From NCBI GenBank assembly GCA_947650365.1, contig OX393550.1:74921229-74985228 (forward strand): a stretch of DNA of 64,000 nt. The letters run 5' to 3'. Below the pieces are notes generated by a model. That model did not search any database, had not been told where the DNA came from, and was given only the letters and a program-made list of their open reading frames with translations. This stretch comes from Chamaelirium japonicum (taxonomy: Eukaryota > Streptophyta > Magnoliopsida > Liliales > Melanthiaceae). Numbering within the stretch: the stretch's first letter is position 1; every line of letters starts with the position of its first letter. Positions 1 through 13,029 of the stretch are shown one piece after another. The translations under genes and the position numbers were made by a program.

Positions 1-1716
1 AATGGATCGTGCGAATGAATTAGAATGGATCGTACGAATGAATTAGAATGGATCGTACGAATGAACTAGAATGGATACATTCGTGCGAATGAATTAGAAT
101 GGATCGTACGAATGAATTAGAATGGATCGTACGAATGAATTAGAATGGATACATTCATTCGAATGAATTAGAATGGATCGTACGAATGAATTAGAATGGA
201 TCGTGCGAATGAATTAGAATGGATCGTACGAATGAATTAGAATGGATTCGTACGAATGAATTAGAATGGATACATTCGTGCGAATGAATTAGAATGGATC
301 GTACGGAATGAATTAGAATGGATTGTATGAATGAATTAGAATGGATCGTACGAATTAATTAGAATAGATACATTCGTGCGAATGAATTAGAATGGATTGT
401 ATGAATGAATTAGAATGGCTCGTACGAATGGATTAGGATGGATCATACGAATTAATTAGAATGGATCATACGAATGAATTAGAATGGAACGTACGAATGA
501 ATTAGAATGGATCGTATGAATGAATTAGAATGAATCGTACGAATAAATTAGAATGGATACATTCGTCCGAATGAATTAGAAGGGATCATACGAATGAGTA
601 AGAATGGATCGTACGAATGAAATAGAATGGATTGTACGAATAATTTAGAATGGATCGTACGAATGAGTAAGAATGGATCGTACGAATGAAATAGAATGGA
701 TCGTAAGAATGAATCGTATGAATTAGAATGGAACGTATGAATGGATTAGAATGGATCGTACGAATGGATTAGAATGGATACATTCGAGCGAATGAATTAG
801 AATGGATCGTACGGAATGAATTAGAATGGATCGTATGAATGAATTAGAATGGATCGTATGAATTAATTAGAATGGATACATTCGTGCGAATGAATTAGAA
901 TTGATTGTATGAATGAATTAGAATGGATCGTACAAATGAATTAGAATGGATCATACGAATTAATTAGAATGGATCATACGAATGAATTAGAATGGATCGT
1001 AGGAATGAATTAGAATGGATCGTACGAATAAATTAGAATGGATACATTCGTCCGAATGAATTAGAATGGATCATACGAATGAGTAAGAATGGATCGTACG
1101 AATGAAATAGAATGGATTGTACGAATGATTTAGAATGGATCATACGAATGAATTAGAATGGATCGTACGAATGATTTAGAATGGATACATTCGTGCGAAT
1201 GAATTAGAATGGATAATACGAATGAGTAAGAATGGATCGTACGAATGAAATAGAATGGATTGTACGAATGAATTAGAATGGATTCGTATGAATGAATTAG
1301 AATGGATACATTCGTGCGAATGAATTAGAATGGATCGTACCAATGAGTAAGAATGGATCGTACGAATGAAATAGAATGGATTGTGCGAATGAATTAGAAT
1401 GGATCGTACGAATGAAGTAGAATGGATCGTACGGATGAATTAGAATGGATCATACGAATTAATTAGAATGGATCGTACGAATGAATTAGAATGGATCGTA
1501 CGAATGAATTAGAATGGTTCGTACGAATGAATTAGAAAGGATCGTACGAATGAATTAGAATGGATCGTACGAATGAATTAGAATGGATACATTTGTGCGA
1601 ATGAATTAGAATGGATCGTACGAATGGATTAGAATGGATCTTACGAATGGAATAGAATGGATACATTTGTGCGAATGAATTAGAATGGATTGTATGAATG
1701 AATTAGAATGGATCGT
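1..1716 (+). repeat. F block 1
   Basis: Continuous F units starting outside the window. Long units sit at about 74, 148 and 269, spaced 74 and 121 bases. The variant pair GAGTAAG then GAAATAG, one unit apart, recurs near 600, 665, 1080, 1220 and 1345, an early sign of the wider higher-order pattern. Confidence 0.93.
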
Positions 1717-1727
1717 ACGATCCATTC
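1706..1727. repeat. 22-base perfect palindrome at an F to R switch
   Basis: GAATGGATC, then central CGTA, then CGATCCATTC read the same on both strands. One mismatch (1705 against 1728) follows and the symmetry then resumes, because the two flanks are the same satellite in opposite sense. The palindrome is made by joining two monomers at their CGTACG. Confidence 0.95.
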
Positions 1728-1845
1728 GAATTCATTCGCACGATCCATTCTAATTCATTCGTACGATCCATTCTAATTCATTCATACGATCCATTCTAAT
1801 TCATTCGTATGATCCATTCTAATTCATTCATATATTCCATTCTAA
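1717..1845 (-). repeat. R block 2
   Basis: About five and a half R units between the palindrome at 1706-1727 and an abrupt break (TCTAA then GATCCTACG) with no symmetry at its right edge. Confidence 0.93.
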
Positions 1846-2560
1846 GATCCTACGAATGAATTAGAATGGATCGTACGAATGAATTAGAATGGATCGTACG
1901 AATGAATTAGAATGGATCGTGCGAATGAATTAGAATGGATACATTCGTGCGAATGAATTAGAATGGATCGGACGAATGAATTAGAATGGATCGTACGAAT
2001 GAATTAGAATGGATCAAATGAATGAATTAGAATGGTTACATTCATGCGAATGAATTAGAATGGATTAGAATGGATCGTATGAATGAACTAGAATGGATAC
2101 ATTCGTGCGAATCAATTAGAATGGATCGTACGAATGAATTAGAATGGATCGTACAAATGAATTAGAATGGATCTTACGAATGAATTAGAATGGATCGTAC
2201 GAATGAATTAGAATGGATCGTACGAATGAATTAGAATGGATACATTCGTGCGAATGAATTAGAATGGATCGGACGAATGAATTAGAATGGATCGTACGAA
2301 TGAATTAGAATGGATAAAATGAATGAATTAGAATGGTTACATTCATGCGAATGAATTAGAATGGATCATACGAATGGATTAGAATGGATCGTACGAATAT
2401 ATTAGAATGGATACATTCAAGCGAATGAATTAGAATGGTTCGTACGAATGAATTAGAATGGATCGTATGAATGGATTAGAATGGATCCTACGAATGGATT
2501 AGAATAGATACCTTTGTGCAGAATTGATCGTACGAATGAATTAGAATGGATACATTCGTG
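1846..2560 (+). repeat. F block 3
   Basis: Carries the ordered variants CGGACG, AAATGAATG and GTTACATTCATGCG (cassette P) near 1970 and again near 2270. It ends in a broken ACCTTTGTGC unit at about 2510 and a long unit joined directly to R sense at GTGCACGATCC. Confidence 0.93.
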
Positions 2561-4324
2561 CACGATCCATTCTAATTCATTCGCACGAATGTATGCATTC
2601 TAATTCATTCGTACGATCCATTCTAATTCATTAATATGATCCATTCTAATTCATTCGTACGATCCCTTCTAATTCATTCGTATGATCCATTCCAATTCAA
2701 TCGGACGAATGTATCCATTCTAATTTATTCGTACGATCCATTCTAATTCATTCGTACGATCCATTCTAATTCATTCGTACGATCTATTCTAATTCTTTCG
2801 TCCGATCCATTCTAATTCATTCGCACGAATGTATCCATTATAATTTATTCGTACGATCCATTCTAATTCATTCGTACGATCCATTCTAATTCATTCGTAA
2901 TATCCATTCTAATTCATTCGTACGATCCATTCTAATTCATTCGCACGAATGTATCCATTCTAGTTCATTCGTACGATCCATTCTATTTCATTCGTATGAT
3001 CCATTCTTACTCATTCGTATGATCCATTCTATATCATTCGGACGAATGTATCCATTCTAATTTATTCGTACGATCCATTCTAATTCATTCGTACGATCCA
3101 TTCTAATTCATTCGTACGATCCATTCTAATTCATACGTCCGATCCATTCTAATTCATTCGCACGAATGTATCCATTCTAATTCATTCGTACGATCTATTC
3201 TAATTCATTCGTACGATCCATTCTAATTCATTCGTAAGATCCATTCTAATTCATTCGTACGATCCATTCTAATTCATTCGTACGATCCATTCTAATTCAT
3301 TCGCACGAATGTATCCATTCTAGTTCATTCGTACGATCCATTCTAATTCATTCGTACGATCCATTCTAATTCATTCGCACGATCCATTCTAATTCATTCG
3401 TACGATCAATTCTAATTCATTCGCACGAATGTATCCATTCTAATTCATTCATACGATCCATTCTAATTCATTCGTACGATCCATTCTAATTCATTCATAC
3501 AATCCATTCTAATTCTTTCACACGATCCATTCTAATTTATTCGTAGGATCCATTCTAATTCATTCGTACAATCTATTCTATTTCATTCGTACGATCCATT
3601 TTTACTCATTCGTATGATCCATTCTAATTCATTCGTAAGATCCATTCTAATCCATTCGTACGATCCATTCTAATTCATTCGCATGAATGTATCCATTCTA
3701 ATTCATTCGTACGAATCCATTCTAATTCATTCGTACAATCCATTCTATTTCATTCGTACGATCCATTCTTACTCATTCGTACGATCCATTCTAATTCATT
3801 CGTAAGATCCATTCTAATTTATTCGTACGATCCATTCTAATTCATTCGTTTGATCCATTCTAATTCATTCGCACGAATGTATCCATTCTAGTTCATTCGT
3901 ACGATCCATTCTAATTCATTCGTACAATCCATTCTAATTCATTCGCACGATCCATTCTAATTCATTCGTACGATCAATTCTAATTCATTCGCACGAATGT
4001 ATCCATTCTAATTCATTCATATGATCCATTCTAATTCATTCGTACGATCCATTCTAATTCACTCATACGATCCATTCTAATACATTCATACGATCCATTC
4101 TAATTCATTTGCACTAATATATCCATTCTAATTCATTCGTACGATCTATTCTAATTCCTTCGTACGATCCATTCTAATTCAATCGTACGATCTATTCTAA
4201 TTCATTCGTACGATCCATTCTAATTCATTCGTACGATCCATTCTAATTCCTTCGTACGATCCATTCTAATTCATTCGTACGATCCATTCTAATTCATTCG
4301 TACAATCTATTCTAATTCATTCGT
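2561..4324 (-). repeat. R block 4
   Basis: 1.76 kb of R units with mixed variants. The R-sense CTTACTC/TATTTC pair, complement of GAGTAAG/GAAATAG, appears near 3000, 3600 and 3760, and CGGACG near 2705 and 3040. Confidence 0.93.
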
Positions 4325-4331
4325 ACGAATG
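4318..4331. repeat. 14-base palindrome at an R to F switch
   Basis: CATTCGTACGAATG. The same palindrome marks later R to F switches at 17966, 19121, 23106 and 46146. It differs by one base from CATTCGTGCGAATG, which lies inside every long monomer. Confidence 0.93.
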
Positions 4332-4790
4332 GATACATTCGTGTGAATGAATTAGAATGGATCGTACGAATGAGTAAGAATGGATCGTACGAATGAAATA
4401 AAATGGATTGCACGAATGAATTAGAATGGATCGTACGAATGAATTAGAATGGATCGTGTGAAAGAATTAGAATGGATTGTATGAATGAATTAGAATGGAT
4501 CGTACGAATGAATTAGAATGGATCGTACGAAGGAATTAGAATGGATCGTACGAATGAATTAGAATGGATCGTACGAATGAATTAGAATAGATCGTATGAA
4601 TGAATTAGAATGGATCGTACGAAGGAATTAGAATAGATCGTACAAATGAATTAGAATGGATATATTCGTGCAAATGAATTAGAATGGATCGTATGAATGT
4701 ATTAGAATGGAGCGTATGAGTGAATTAGAATGGATCGTACGAATGAATTAGAATGGATCGTATGAATGAATTAGAATGGATACATTCGTG
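4325..4790 (+). repeat. F block 5
   Basis: F units with several AAGGAATTAG variants (4535, 4622). It ends inside a long unit (TACATTCGTG), joined to R sense TAATTCATTCG without symmetry. Confidence 0.92.
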
Positions 4791-5400
4791 TAATTCATTC
4801 GTACGATCCATTCTAATTCCTTCGTACGATCCATTCTAATACATTCGTACGATCCATTCTAATTCATTCATACAATCCATTCTAATTCTTTCACACGATC
4901 CATTCTAATTCATTCGTACGATCCATTCTAATCCAATCGTAAGATCCATTCTAATTCATTCGTACAATCTATTCTATTTCATTCGTATGATCCATTCTAA
5001 TCCATTCTAATTCATTCGCACGAATGTATCCATTCTAGTTCATTCGTACGATCCATTCTAATTCATTCGTACGATCCATTCTAATTCATTCGCACGATCC
5101 ATTCTAATTTATTCGTACGATCCATTCTAATTCATTCATACGATCCATTCTAATTCATTCGTACGATCCATTCTAATTCATTCGCACAAATGTATCCATT
5201 CTAATTCATTCGTACAATCCATTCTAATTCATTCACACGATCCATTCTAATTCATTCATACGATCCATTCTAATTCATTCGTACGATCCATTCTAATTCA
5301 TTCGCACAAATGTATCCATTCTAATTCATTCGTACGATCCATTCTGATTCATTCGCACGATCCATTCTAATTCATTCGCACGATCCATTCTAATTCATTC
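4791..5400 (-). repeat. R block 6
   Basis: R units; a stretch with GCACAAATG long units occurs twice (about 5184 and 5304), spaced 120 bases. The right edge, CATTC then GTGTGAAAG, is an abrupt break. Confidence 0.92.
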
Positions 5401-6080
5401 GTGTGAAAGAATTAGAATGGATTGTATGAATGAATTAGAATGGATCGTACGAATGAATTAGAATGGATCGTACGAAGGAATTAGAATGGATCGTACGAAT
5501 GAATTAGAATGGATCGTGCGAATGAATTAGAATAGATCGTACGAATGAATTAGAATGGATCGTACGAAGGAATTAGAATGGATCGTACGAATGAATTAGA
5601 ATGGATATATTCGTGCAAATGAATTAGAATGGATCGTATGAATGAATTAAAATGGATCGTATGAGTGAATTAGAACGGATAGTACGAATGAAGTAGAATG
5701 GATCGTATGAATGAATTAGAATGGATACATTCGTGCGAATGAATTAGAATGGATCGTATGAATGAATCAGAATAGATTTTGTGAATGAATTAGAATGGAT
5801 CGTACGAATGAATTAGAATGGATACATTCGTGCGAATGAATTAGAATGGATTGTATGAATGAATTAGAATGGATCGTACGAATGAACTAGAATGGATACA
5901 TTCGTGCGAATGAATTAGAATGGATCGTACGAATGAATTAGAATGGATCGTACGAATGAATTAGAATGGATCGTACGAATGAATTAGAATAGATTGCGCG
6001 AATGAATTAGAATGGATCGTGCGAATGAAATAGAATGGATACAAATGAATTAGAATGGATCATACGAATGAATTAGAATG
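5401..6080 (+). repeat. F block 7
   Basis: Opens exactly at GTGTGAAAG, the left end of the J stem found elsewhere. AAGGAATTAG units repeat. The right edge GAATGACGATCC is an abrupt join. Confidence 0.92.
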
Positions 6081-6535
6081 ACGATCCATTCTTACTCATT
6101 CGTATGATCGATTCTAATTTATTCACACGAATGTATCCATTTTAATTCATTCGTACGTCTAATTCATTCATACGATCCATTCTAATTCATTTGCACGAAT
6201 ATATCCATTCTAATTCATTCATACAATCCATTCTAATTCCTTCGTACGATTCATTCTAATTCATTCGTACGATCTATTCTAATTCATTCGTACGATCCAT
6301 TCTAATTCATTCGTACGATCCATTCTAATTCCTTCGTACGATCCATTCTAATTCATTCGTACGATCCATTCTAATTCATTCATACAATCCATTCTAATTC
6401 TTTCACACGATCCATTCTAATTCATTCGTACGATCCATTCTAATCCATTCGTTAGATCCATTCTAATTAATTCGTACGATCCATTCTAATTCATTAATAT
6501 GATCCATTCTAATTCATTCGTACGATCCATTCTAA
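6081..6535 (-). repeat. R block 8
   Basis: R units including a shortened unit near 6155 (CGTACGTCTAATTC) that lost part of the GATCCATTC segment. Confidence 0.92.
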
Positions 6536-6835
6536 TGAATTAGAATTGATCGTACGAATGAAATAGAATGGATTGCACGAATGATTTAGAATAGATCGTA
6601 CGAATGAATTAGAATGGATCGTGTGAAAGAATTAGAATGGATTGTATGAATGAATTAGAATGGATCGTACGAATGAATTAGAATGGATCGTACGAAGGAA
6701 TTAGAATGGATCGTACGAATGAATGAGAATGGATCGTACGAATGAATTAGAATAGATCGTACGAATGAATTAGAATGGATCGTACGAAGGAATTAGAATG
6801 GATCGTACGAATGAATTAGAATGTATATATTCGTG
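6536..6835 (+). repeat. F block 9
   Basis: Thirteen or so F units beginning at CTAATGAATTAG. Contains GTGTGAAAG near 6610 and AAGGAATTAG units, the same order as block 7. Confidence 0.92.
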
Positions 6836-7673
6836 ACCATTCTATTTCATTCATACGATCCATTCTAATTCATTCATACAATCCATTCTAATTCTTTCAC
6901 ACGATACATTCTAATTCATTCGTAGGATCCATTCTAATTCATTCGTACAATCTATTCTATTTCATTCGTATGATCCATTCTTACTCATTCGTATGATCCA
7001 TTCTAATTCATTCGGACGAATGTATCCATTCTAATTTATTCGTACGATCCATTCTAATTCATTCGTACGATCCATTCTAATTCATTCGTACGATCCATTC
7101 TAATTCATTCGTCCAATCCATTCTAATTCATTCGCACGAATGTATCCATTCTAATTCATTCGTATGATCCATTCTAATTCATTCGTACGATCCATTCTAA
7201 TTTATTCGCACAAATGTATCCATTCTAATTCATTCGTACGATCCATTCTAATTCATTCGCACGATCCATTCTAATTCATTCGTACGATCCATTCTAATTC
7301 ATTCGCACGATCTGTTCTTATTCATTCGCACAATCCATTCAAATTCATTCGTACGATCCATTCTAATTCATTCGCACGAATGTATCCATTCTAGTTCATT
7401 CGTACGATCCATTCTAATTCATTCGTACGATCTATTCTAATTCATTCGCACGATTCATTCTAATTCATTCGTACGATCCATTCTAATTCATTCATACGAT
7501 CCATTCTAATTCATTCGTACGATCCATTCTAATTTATTCGTCCTATCCATTCTAATTCATTCGCACGATCCATTCTTACTCATTGGTTTGATCCATTCTA
7601 ATCCATTCATATGATCCATTCATATGATACATTTATATGATCCATTCATACGATCCATTCTAATTCATTCTAA
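6836..7673 (-). repeat. R block 10
   Basis: R units starting after an abrupt break inside a long unit. Near 7600-7650 the unit decays to short CATATGATCC pieces, a local run of partial monomers. Confidence 0.92.
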
Positions 7674-7681
7674 TTAGAATG
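7666..7681. repeat. 16-base palindrome around TAATTA
   Basis: CATTCTAATTAGAATG marks the R to F switch. The same kind of centre, with longer arms, is used at 60352-60375. Confidence 0.93.
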
Positions 7682-7738
7682 GATACATTCGTGCGAATAA
7701 ATTAGAATGGATCATACGAATGAGTAAGAATGGATCGT
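7674..7738 (+). repeat. F block 11, short
   Basis: Fewer than three F units (one long, one GAGTAAG), cut off inside CGTACG and joined to R sense TTCTAATTC. Confidence 0.9.
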
Positions 7739-8502
7739 CATTCTAATTCATTCGTATGATCCATTCTAATTCATTTGTATCCATTCTATTTCATTCGCAC
7801 TATCCATTCTAATTCATTCGCGCAATCTATTCTAATTCATTCGTACGATCCATTCTAATTCATTCGCACAAATGTATCCATTCTAGTTCATTCGTACGAT
7901 CCATTCTAATTCATTCATACAATCCATTCTAATTCATTCGCACGAATGTATCCATTCTAATTCATTCGTACGATCCATTCTAATTCATTCACAAAATCTA
8001 TTCTAATTCATTCATACGATCCATTCTAATTCATTCGCACGAATGTATCCATTCTAATTCATTCATACGATCCATCCAACTTCATTCGTACTATCCGTTC
8101 TAATTCACTCATACGATCCATTCTAATTCATTCATACGATCCATTCTAATTCATTTGCACGAATATATCCATTCTAATTCATTCGTACGATCCATTCTAA
8201 TTCCTTCGTACGATCCATTCTAATTCCATCGTACAATCCATCCTATTTCATTCGTATGATCCATTCTAATTCTTTCGTACGATCCATTCTAATTCATTCA
8301 TACAATCCATTCTAATTTATTCGCACGAATGTATCCATTCTAATTCATTTGCACGATCCATTCTAATTCATTTCTATGATCTATTCTAATTCATTCGTAC
8401 GATCCATTCTAATTCATTCTAATTCATTCGTACGATCCATTCTACGATCCACTCTAATTCATTCGTATATTCCATTCTAATTCATTAGCACGATCCATGC
8501 TA
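7739..8502 (-). repeat. R block 12
   Basis: Holds rare variants also found at 52.1-52.9 kb: CTATCCGTTC near 8091, and at 8410-8455 a doubled TAATTCATTC plus a cut-down CCATTCTACGATCC unit. Confidence 0.92.
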
Positions 8503-8521
8503 ATGAATTAGAATGGATCGT
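8503..8521 (+). repeat. F block 13, less than one monomer
   Basis: A 19-base F fragment between two R stretches. Its right edge is the palindrome TGGATCGTACGATCCA (8514-8529). The same tiny insertion recurs at 52271-52290. Confidence 0.92.
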
Positions 8522-8698
8522 ACGATCCAATCTAATTCATTCATACGATCCATTCTTACTCATTCGTATGATCCATTCTAATTCAATCGTACGATCCATT
8601 CTAATGCATTCGTACGATCCATTCTAATTCCTTCGTACGATCCATTCTAATTCATTCGTGCAATCCATTCTATTTCATTCGTACGATCAATTCTAATT
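8522..8698 (-). repeat. R block 14
   Basis: About seven and a half R units, ending at ATTCATTAGAATGG where one AATTC/TTAG boundary is shared by both senses. Confidence 0.92.
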
Positions 8699-9720
8699 CA
8701 TTAGAATGGATCGTACGAATGAATTAGAATGGATCATATTAATGAATTAGAATGGATCGTACGAATGTATTAGAATGGATCGTACGAATGAATTAGAATG
8801 GATCTTACGAATGAATTAGAATAGATCGTACGAATGTATTAGAATGGATCATACGAATGAGTAAGAATGGATCGTACGAATGAATTAGAATGGATTAGAA
8901 TGGATTAGAATGGATCGTACGAATGAAATAGAATAGATTGTACGAATGAATTAGAATGGATTCGTACGAATGAATTAGAATGGATACATTCGTGCGAATG
9001 AATTAGAATGGATCGTACCAATGAGTAAGAATGGATCGTACGAATGAAATAGAATGGATTGTGCGAATGAATTAGAATGGATCGTACGAATGAATTAGAA
9101 TGGATCGTGAGAAAGAATTAGAATGGATTGTATGAATGAATTAGAATAGATCGTATGAATGAATTAGAATGGATCGTACGAATGAATTAGAATGGATCGT
9201 GCGAATGAATTAGAATGGATCGTACGAATGAATTAGAATGGATCAAATGAATGAATTAGAATGGATCGTACAAATGAATTAGAATGCATCGTACGAAAGA
9301 ATTAGAATGGATATATCCGTGCTAATGAATTAAAATTGATCGAACGAATGAATTAGCATGGATTGTATGAATGAATTAGAATGGATCGTACGAGTGAATT
9401 AGAATGGATCGTACGAATGAGTAAGAATGGATCGTACGAATGAAATAGAATAGATCGTACGAATGAATTAGAATGGATCGTACGAAGGAATTAGAATGGA
9501 TCGTACGAATGAATTAGAATGGATATATTCATGCAAATGAATTAGAATGGATCGTATGAATGTATTAGAATGGATCGTATGAGTGAATTAGAATGGATCG
9601 TACGAATGAATTAGAATGGATCGTATGAATGAATTAGAATGGATACATTCATGTGAATGAATTAGAATGGATCGTATGAATGAATTAGAATGGATCGTAC
9701 GAATGAGTAAGAATGGATCA
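8699..9720 (+). repeat. F block 15
   Basis: Near 8889-8920 three ten-base TGGATTAGAA repeats occur, showing the ten-base sub-period of the monomer. GTGAGAAAG/TGTATG near 9108 is a diverged left J stem. AAGGAATTAG units lie near 9485. Confidence 0.92.
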
Positions 9721-10064
9721 TTCGCACGATCCATTCTAATTCATTCATAGGATCCATTCTAATTCATTCATACGATCTATTCTAATTCTTTCGCACGAAT
9801 GTATCCATTCTAATTCATTCGCACGAATGTATCCATTCTAATTAATTCGTACGATCCATTCTAATTCATTCGTACGATCCATTCTAATTCATTCGTACGA
9901 TCCATTCTAATTCATTCATACGATCTATTCTAATTCATTCATACAATCCATTCTAATTCTTTCACACGATCCATTCTAATTCATTCGTACGATCCATTCT
10001 AATTCATTCGCACAATCCATTCTATTTCATTCGTACGATCCATTCTTACTCATTCGTATGATCC
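9721..10064 (-). repeat. R block 16 up to K module
   Basis: R units ending CTTACTC-CGTATGATCC, the left arm of the K foldback. The left edge is an abrupt join, GGATCATTCGCACG. Confidence 0.92.
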
Positions 10065-10097
10065 ATTCTAATTCATTCGCACGAATGTATCCATAAT
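10065..10097 (+). repeat. K module spacer, orientation 1
   Basis: A 33-base asymmetric spacer (starting ATTCTAATTC, ending TATCCATAAT) between GATCC on the left and GGATC on the right. Left arm TGATCC and CTTACTC pairs with right arm GGATCA and GAGTAAG. Other copies in this orientation: 12997, 16015, 21247, 35271; reverse orientation: 25903, 45369, 49963. All eight are 33 bases long. Confidence 0.9.
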
Positions 10098-10407
10098 GGA
10101 TCATACGAATGAGTAAGAATGGATCGTACGAATGAAATAGAATGGATTGTGCGAATGAATTAGAATGGATCGTACGAATGAATTAGAATGGATCGTACAA
10201 ATTAATTAGAATGGATCGTACGAATGAATTAGAATGGATCTTACGAATGAAATAGAATAGATTGTACGAATGAATTAGAATGGATTCGTACGAATGAATT
10301 AGAATGGATACATTCGTGCGAATGAATTGGAATGGATCGTACCAATGAGTAAGAATGGATCGTACGAATGAAATAGAATGGATTGTGCGAATGAATTAGA
10401 ATGGATC
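10098..10407 (+). repeat. F block 17
   Basis: Starts as the right arm of K. Positions from about 10241 match 30.03-30.21 kb and 37.2-37.37 kb. The switch to R occurs inside GGATCGCACGAATG, a hybrid of an F short unit and an R long unit. Confidence 0.92.
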
Positions 10408-10838
10408 GCACGAATGTATCCAATCTAATTCATTTGTACGATCCATTCTAATTCATTCGTACGATCCATTCTAATTAATTCGTATGATCCATTCTAATTC
10501 ATTCGTACGATCCATTCTAATTCATTCATACAATCCATTCTAATTCATTCGTACGATCCATTCTAATTCACTCATACGATCCATTCTAATACATTCATAC
10601 GATCCATTCTAATTCATTTGCACGAATATATCCATTCTAATTCATTCGTACGATCCATTCTAATTCCTTCGTACGATCCATTCTAATTCATTCGTACGAT
10701 CTATTCTAATTCATTCGTACGATCCATTCTAATTCATTCGTACGATCCATTCTAATTCCTTCGTACGATCCATTCTAATTCATTCGTACGATCCATTCTA
10801 ATTCATTCGTACAATCTATTCTAATTCATTCGCACGAA
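10408..10838 (-). repeat. R block 18
   Basis: Contains CTAATTAATTCG, ATTCACTC, ACATTCATACG and GCACGAATATATC in the same order as 30.29-30.49 kb (offset 19,821) and 37.46-37.65 kb. Confidence 0.92.
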
Positions 10839-11237
10839 TGGATACATTCGTGTGAATGAATTAGAATGGATCGTACGAATGATTAAGAATGGATCGTACG
10901 AATGAAATAGAATGGATTGCACGAATGAATTAGAATGGATCGTACGACTGACTTAGAATGGATCGTACGAAGGAATTTGAATGGAACGTACGAATGAATT
11001 AGAATGGATCGTATGAATGTATTAGAATAGATCGTACGAATGAATTAGAATGGATCGTACGAAGGAATCAGAATGGATCGTACGAATGAATTAGAATGGA
11101 TCGTGCTAATGAATTAGAATTGATCGAACGAATGAATTAGCATGGATCGTGCTAATGAATTAGAATGGAACGCACGAATGAATTAGAATGGATCGTGTGA
11201 AAGAATTAGAATGGATTGGATGAATGAATTAGAATGA
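10839..11237 (+). repeat. F block 19
   Basis: Opens where R CACGAATG meets F GATACATTCGTG, an overlapping foldback of two long units. Ends with GTGCTAATG, TTGATCGAACG and GTGTGAAAG variants that form the left flank of a J module. Confidence 0.92.
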
Positions 11238-11337
11238 ACTCGTATGATCCATTCGAATTCATTCGCACGATCCATTCTAATTCATTCATACGATCCATTC
11301 TAATTCATTCATACAATCCATTCTAATTCTTTCACAC
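11195..11337 (-). repeat. J module, orientation 2
   Basis: A 143-base core from GTGTGAAAG to CTTTCACAC: 42-base stems in inverted repeat and a 59-base spacer with CCATTCGAATTC. The left flank carries GTGCTAATG/AACGCACG, the right flank CGTAGG. Both flanks are the complement of those at 18229-18371, so the inversion covered more than the spacer. Confidence 0.88.
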
Positions 11338-12063
11338 GATCCATTCTAATTCATTCGTAGGATCCATTCTAATTCATTCGTACAATCTATTCTATTTCAT
11401 TCGTACGATCCATTCTTACTCATTCGTATGATCCATTCTAATTCATTCGGACGAATGTATCTATTCTAATTTATTCGTACGATCCATTCTAATTCATTCG
11501 TACGATCCATTCTAATTCATTCGTACGATCTATTCTAATTCATTCGTACGATCCATTCTAATTTCATTCGTATGATCCATTCTAATTCATTCGCTCGAAT
11601 GTATCCATTCTAATCCATTCGTACGATCCATTCTAATCTATTCGTACGATACATTCTAATTCATTCGCATGAATGTAACCATTCTAATTCATTCATTTGA
11701 TCCATTCTAATTCATTCGTACGATCCATTCTAATTCATTCGTCCGATCCATTCTAATTCATTCGCACGAATGTATCCATTCTAATTCATTCGTACGATCC
11801 ATTCTAATAAATTCGTACGATCCATTCTAATTCATTCGTAAGATCCATTCTAATTCATTCGTACGATCCATTCTAATTCATTCGTACGATCCACTCTAAT
11901 TCATTCGCACGAATATATCCATTCTAGTTCATTCGTACGATCCATTCTAATTCATTCGTACGATCCATTCTAATTTATTCGCACGATCCATTCTAATTCA
12001 TTCGTACGATCAATTCTAATTCATTCGCACGAATGTATCCATTCTAATTCATTCGTACGATCC
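11238..12063 (-). repeat. R block 20
   Basis: Begins inside the J spacer and runs on through CGTAGG, TACAATC, TATTTC, CTTACTC and CGGACG units. The right edge, GATCC then TGAATTAG, is an abrupt join. Confidence 0.92.
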
Positions 12064-12678
12064 TGAATTAGAATGGATCGTACGAATGAAATAGAATGGA
12101 TACCTTTGTGCATATGAATTAGAATGGATCGTACGAATGAAGTAGAATGGATCATATTAATGAATTAGAATGGATCGTACGAATGAATTAGAATGGATCG
12201 TACGAATGAATTAGAATAGATCTTACGAATGGATTAGAATGGATACATTCGTGCGAATGAATTAGAATGGATCGGACGAATGAATTAGAATGGATCGTAC
12301 GAATGAATTAGAATGGATCAAATGAATGAATTCGAGTGGTTACATTCATGCGAATGAATTAGAATGGATCGTACGAATGGATTAGAATGGATCGTACGAA
12401 TGGATTAGAATGGATACATTCGAGCGAATGAATTAGAATGGATCGTACGAATGAAATTAGAATGGATCGTACGAATGAATTAGAATAGATCGTACGAATG
12501 AATTAGAATGGATCGTACGAATGAATTAGAATGGATCGTGTGAAAGAATTAGAATGGATCGTACGAATGAATTAGAATGGATCGTGCGAATGAATTAGAA
12601 TGGATCGTACGAATGAATTAGAATGGATTGTGCTAATGAATTAGAATTGATCGAACGAATGAATTAGCATGGATCGTG
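12064..12678 (+). repeat. F block 21
   Basis: Contains cassette P: ACCTTTGTGCATATG near 12106, CATATTAATG, CGGACG, AAATGAATG, GTTACATTCATGCG and CATTCGAGCG. Ends with GTGCTAATG and TTAGCATGG variants. Confidence 0.92.
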
Positions 12679-12996
12679 CATTCGTACGATCCATTCTAAT
12701 TCATTCGTAAGATCCATTCTAATTCATTCGTACGATCCATTCTAATTCATTCTTACGATCCATTCTAATTCATTCGCACGAATGTATCCATTCTATTTCA
12801 TTCGTACTATCCATTCTAATTCATTCGTACGATCCATTCTAATTCATTCATACGATCTATTCTAATTCATTCATACAATCCATTCTAATTCTTTCACACG
12901 ATCCAATCTAATTCATTCGTACGATCCATTCTAATTCATTCGCACAATCCATTCTATTTCATTCGTACGATCCATTCTTACTCATTCATATGATCC
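12679..12996 (-). repeat. R block 22
   Basis: R units ending in the left K arm. Includes CTTTCACACG near 12895, a right J stem sequence without its partner. Confidence 0.92.
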
Positions 12997-13029
12997 ATTC
13001 TAATTCATTCGCACGAATGTATCCATAAT
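12997..13029 (+). repeat. K module spacer, orientation 1
   Basis: Same 33-base spacer as at 10065. Right flank carries GGACCGTACG and CGGACG, the flank that appears on the left, complemented, at 45369. Confidence 0.88.

Noticed and set aside
10241-10423. Open frame of 60 codons on the - strand
   Set aside because: It is satellite read in the R sense. Each frame normally meets TAA once per 69 bases; the variants GAGTAAG, GAAATAG and long units remove it here. The product would only be the 23-residue satellite translation (rich in IHS and NSF).
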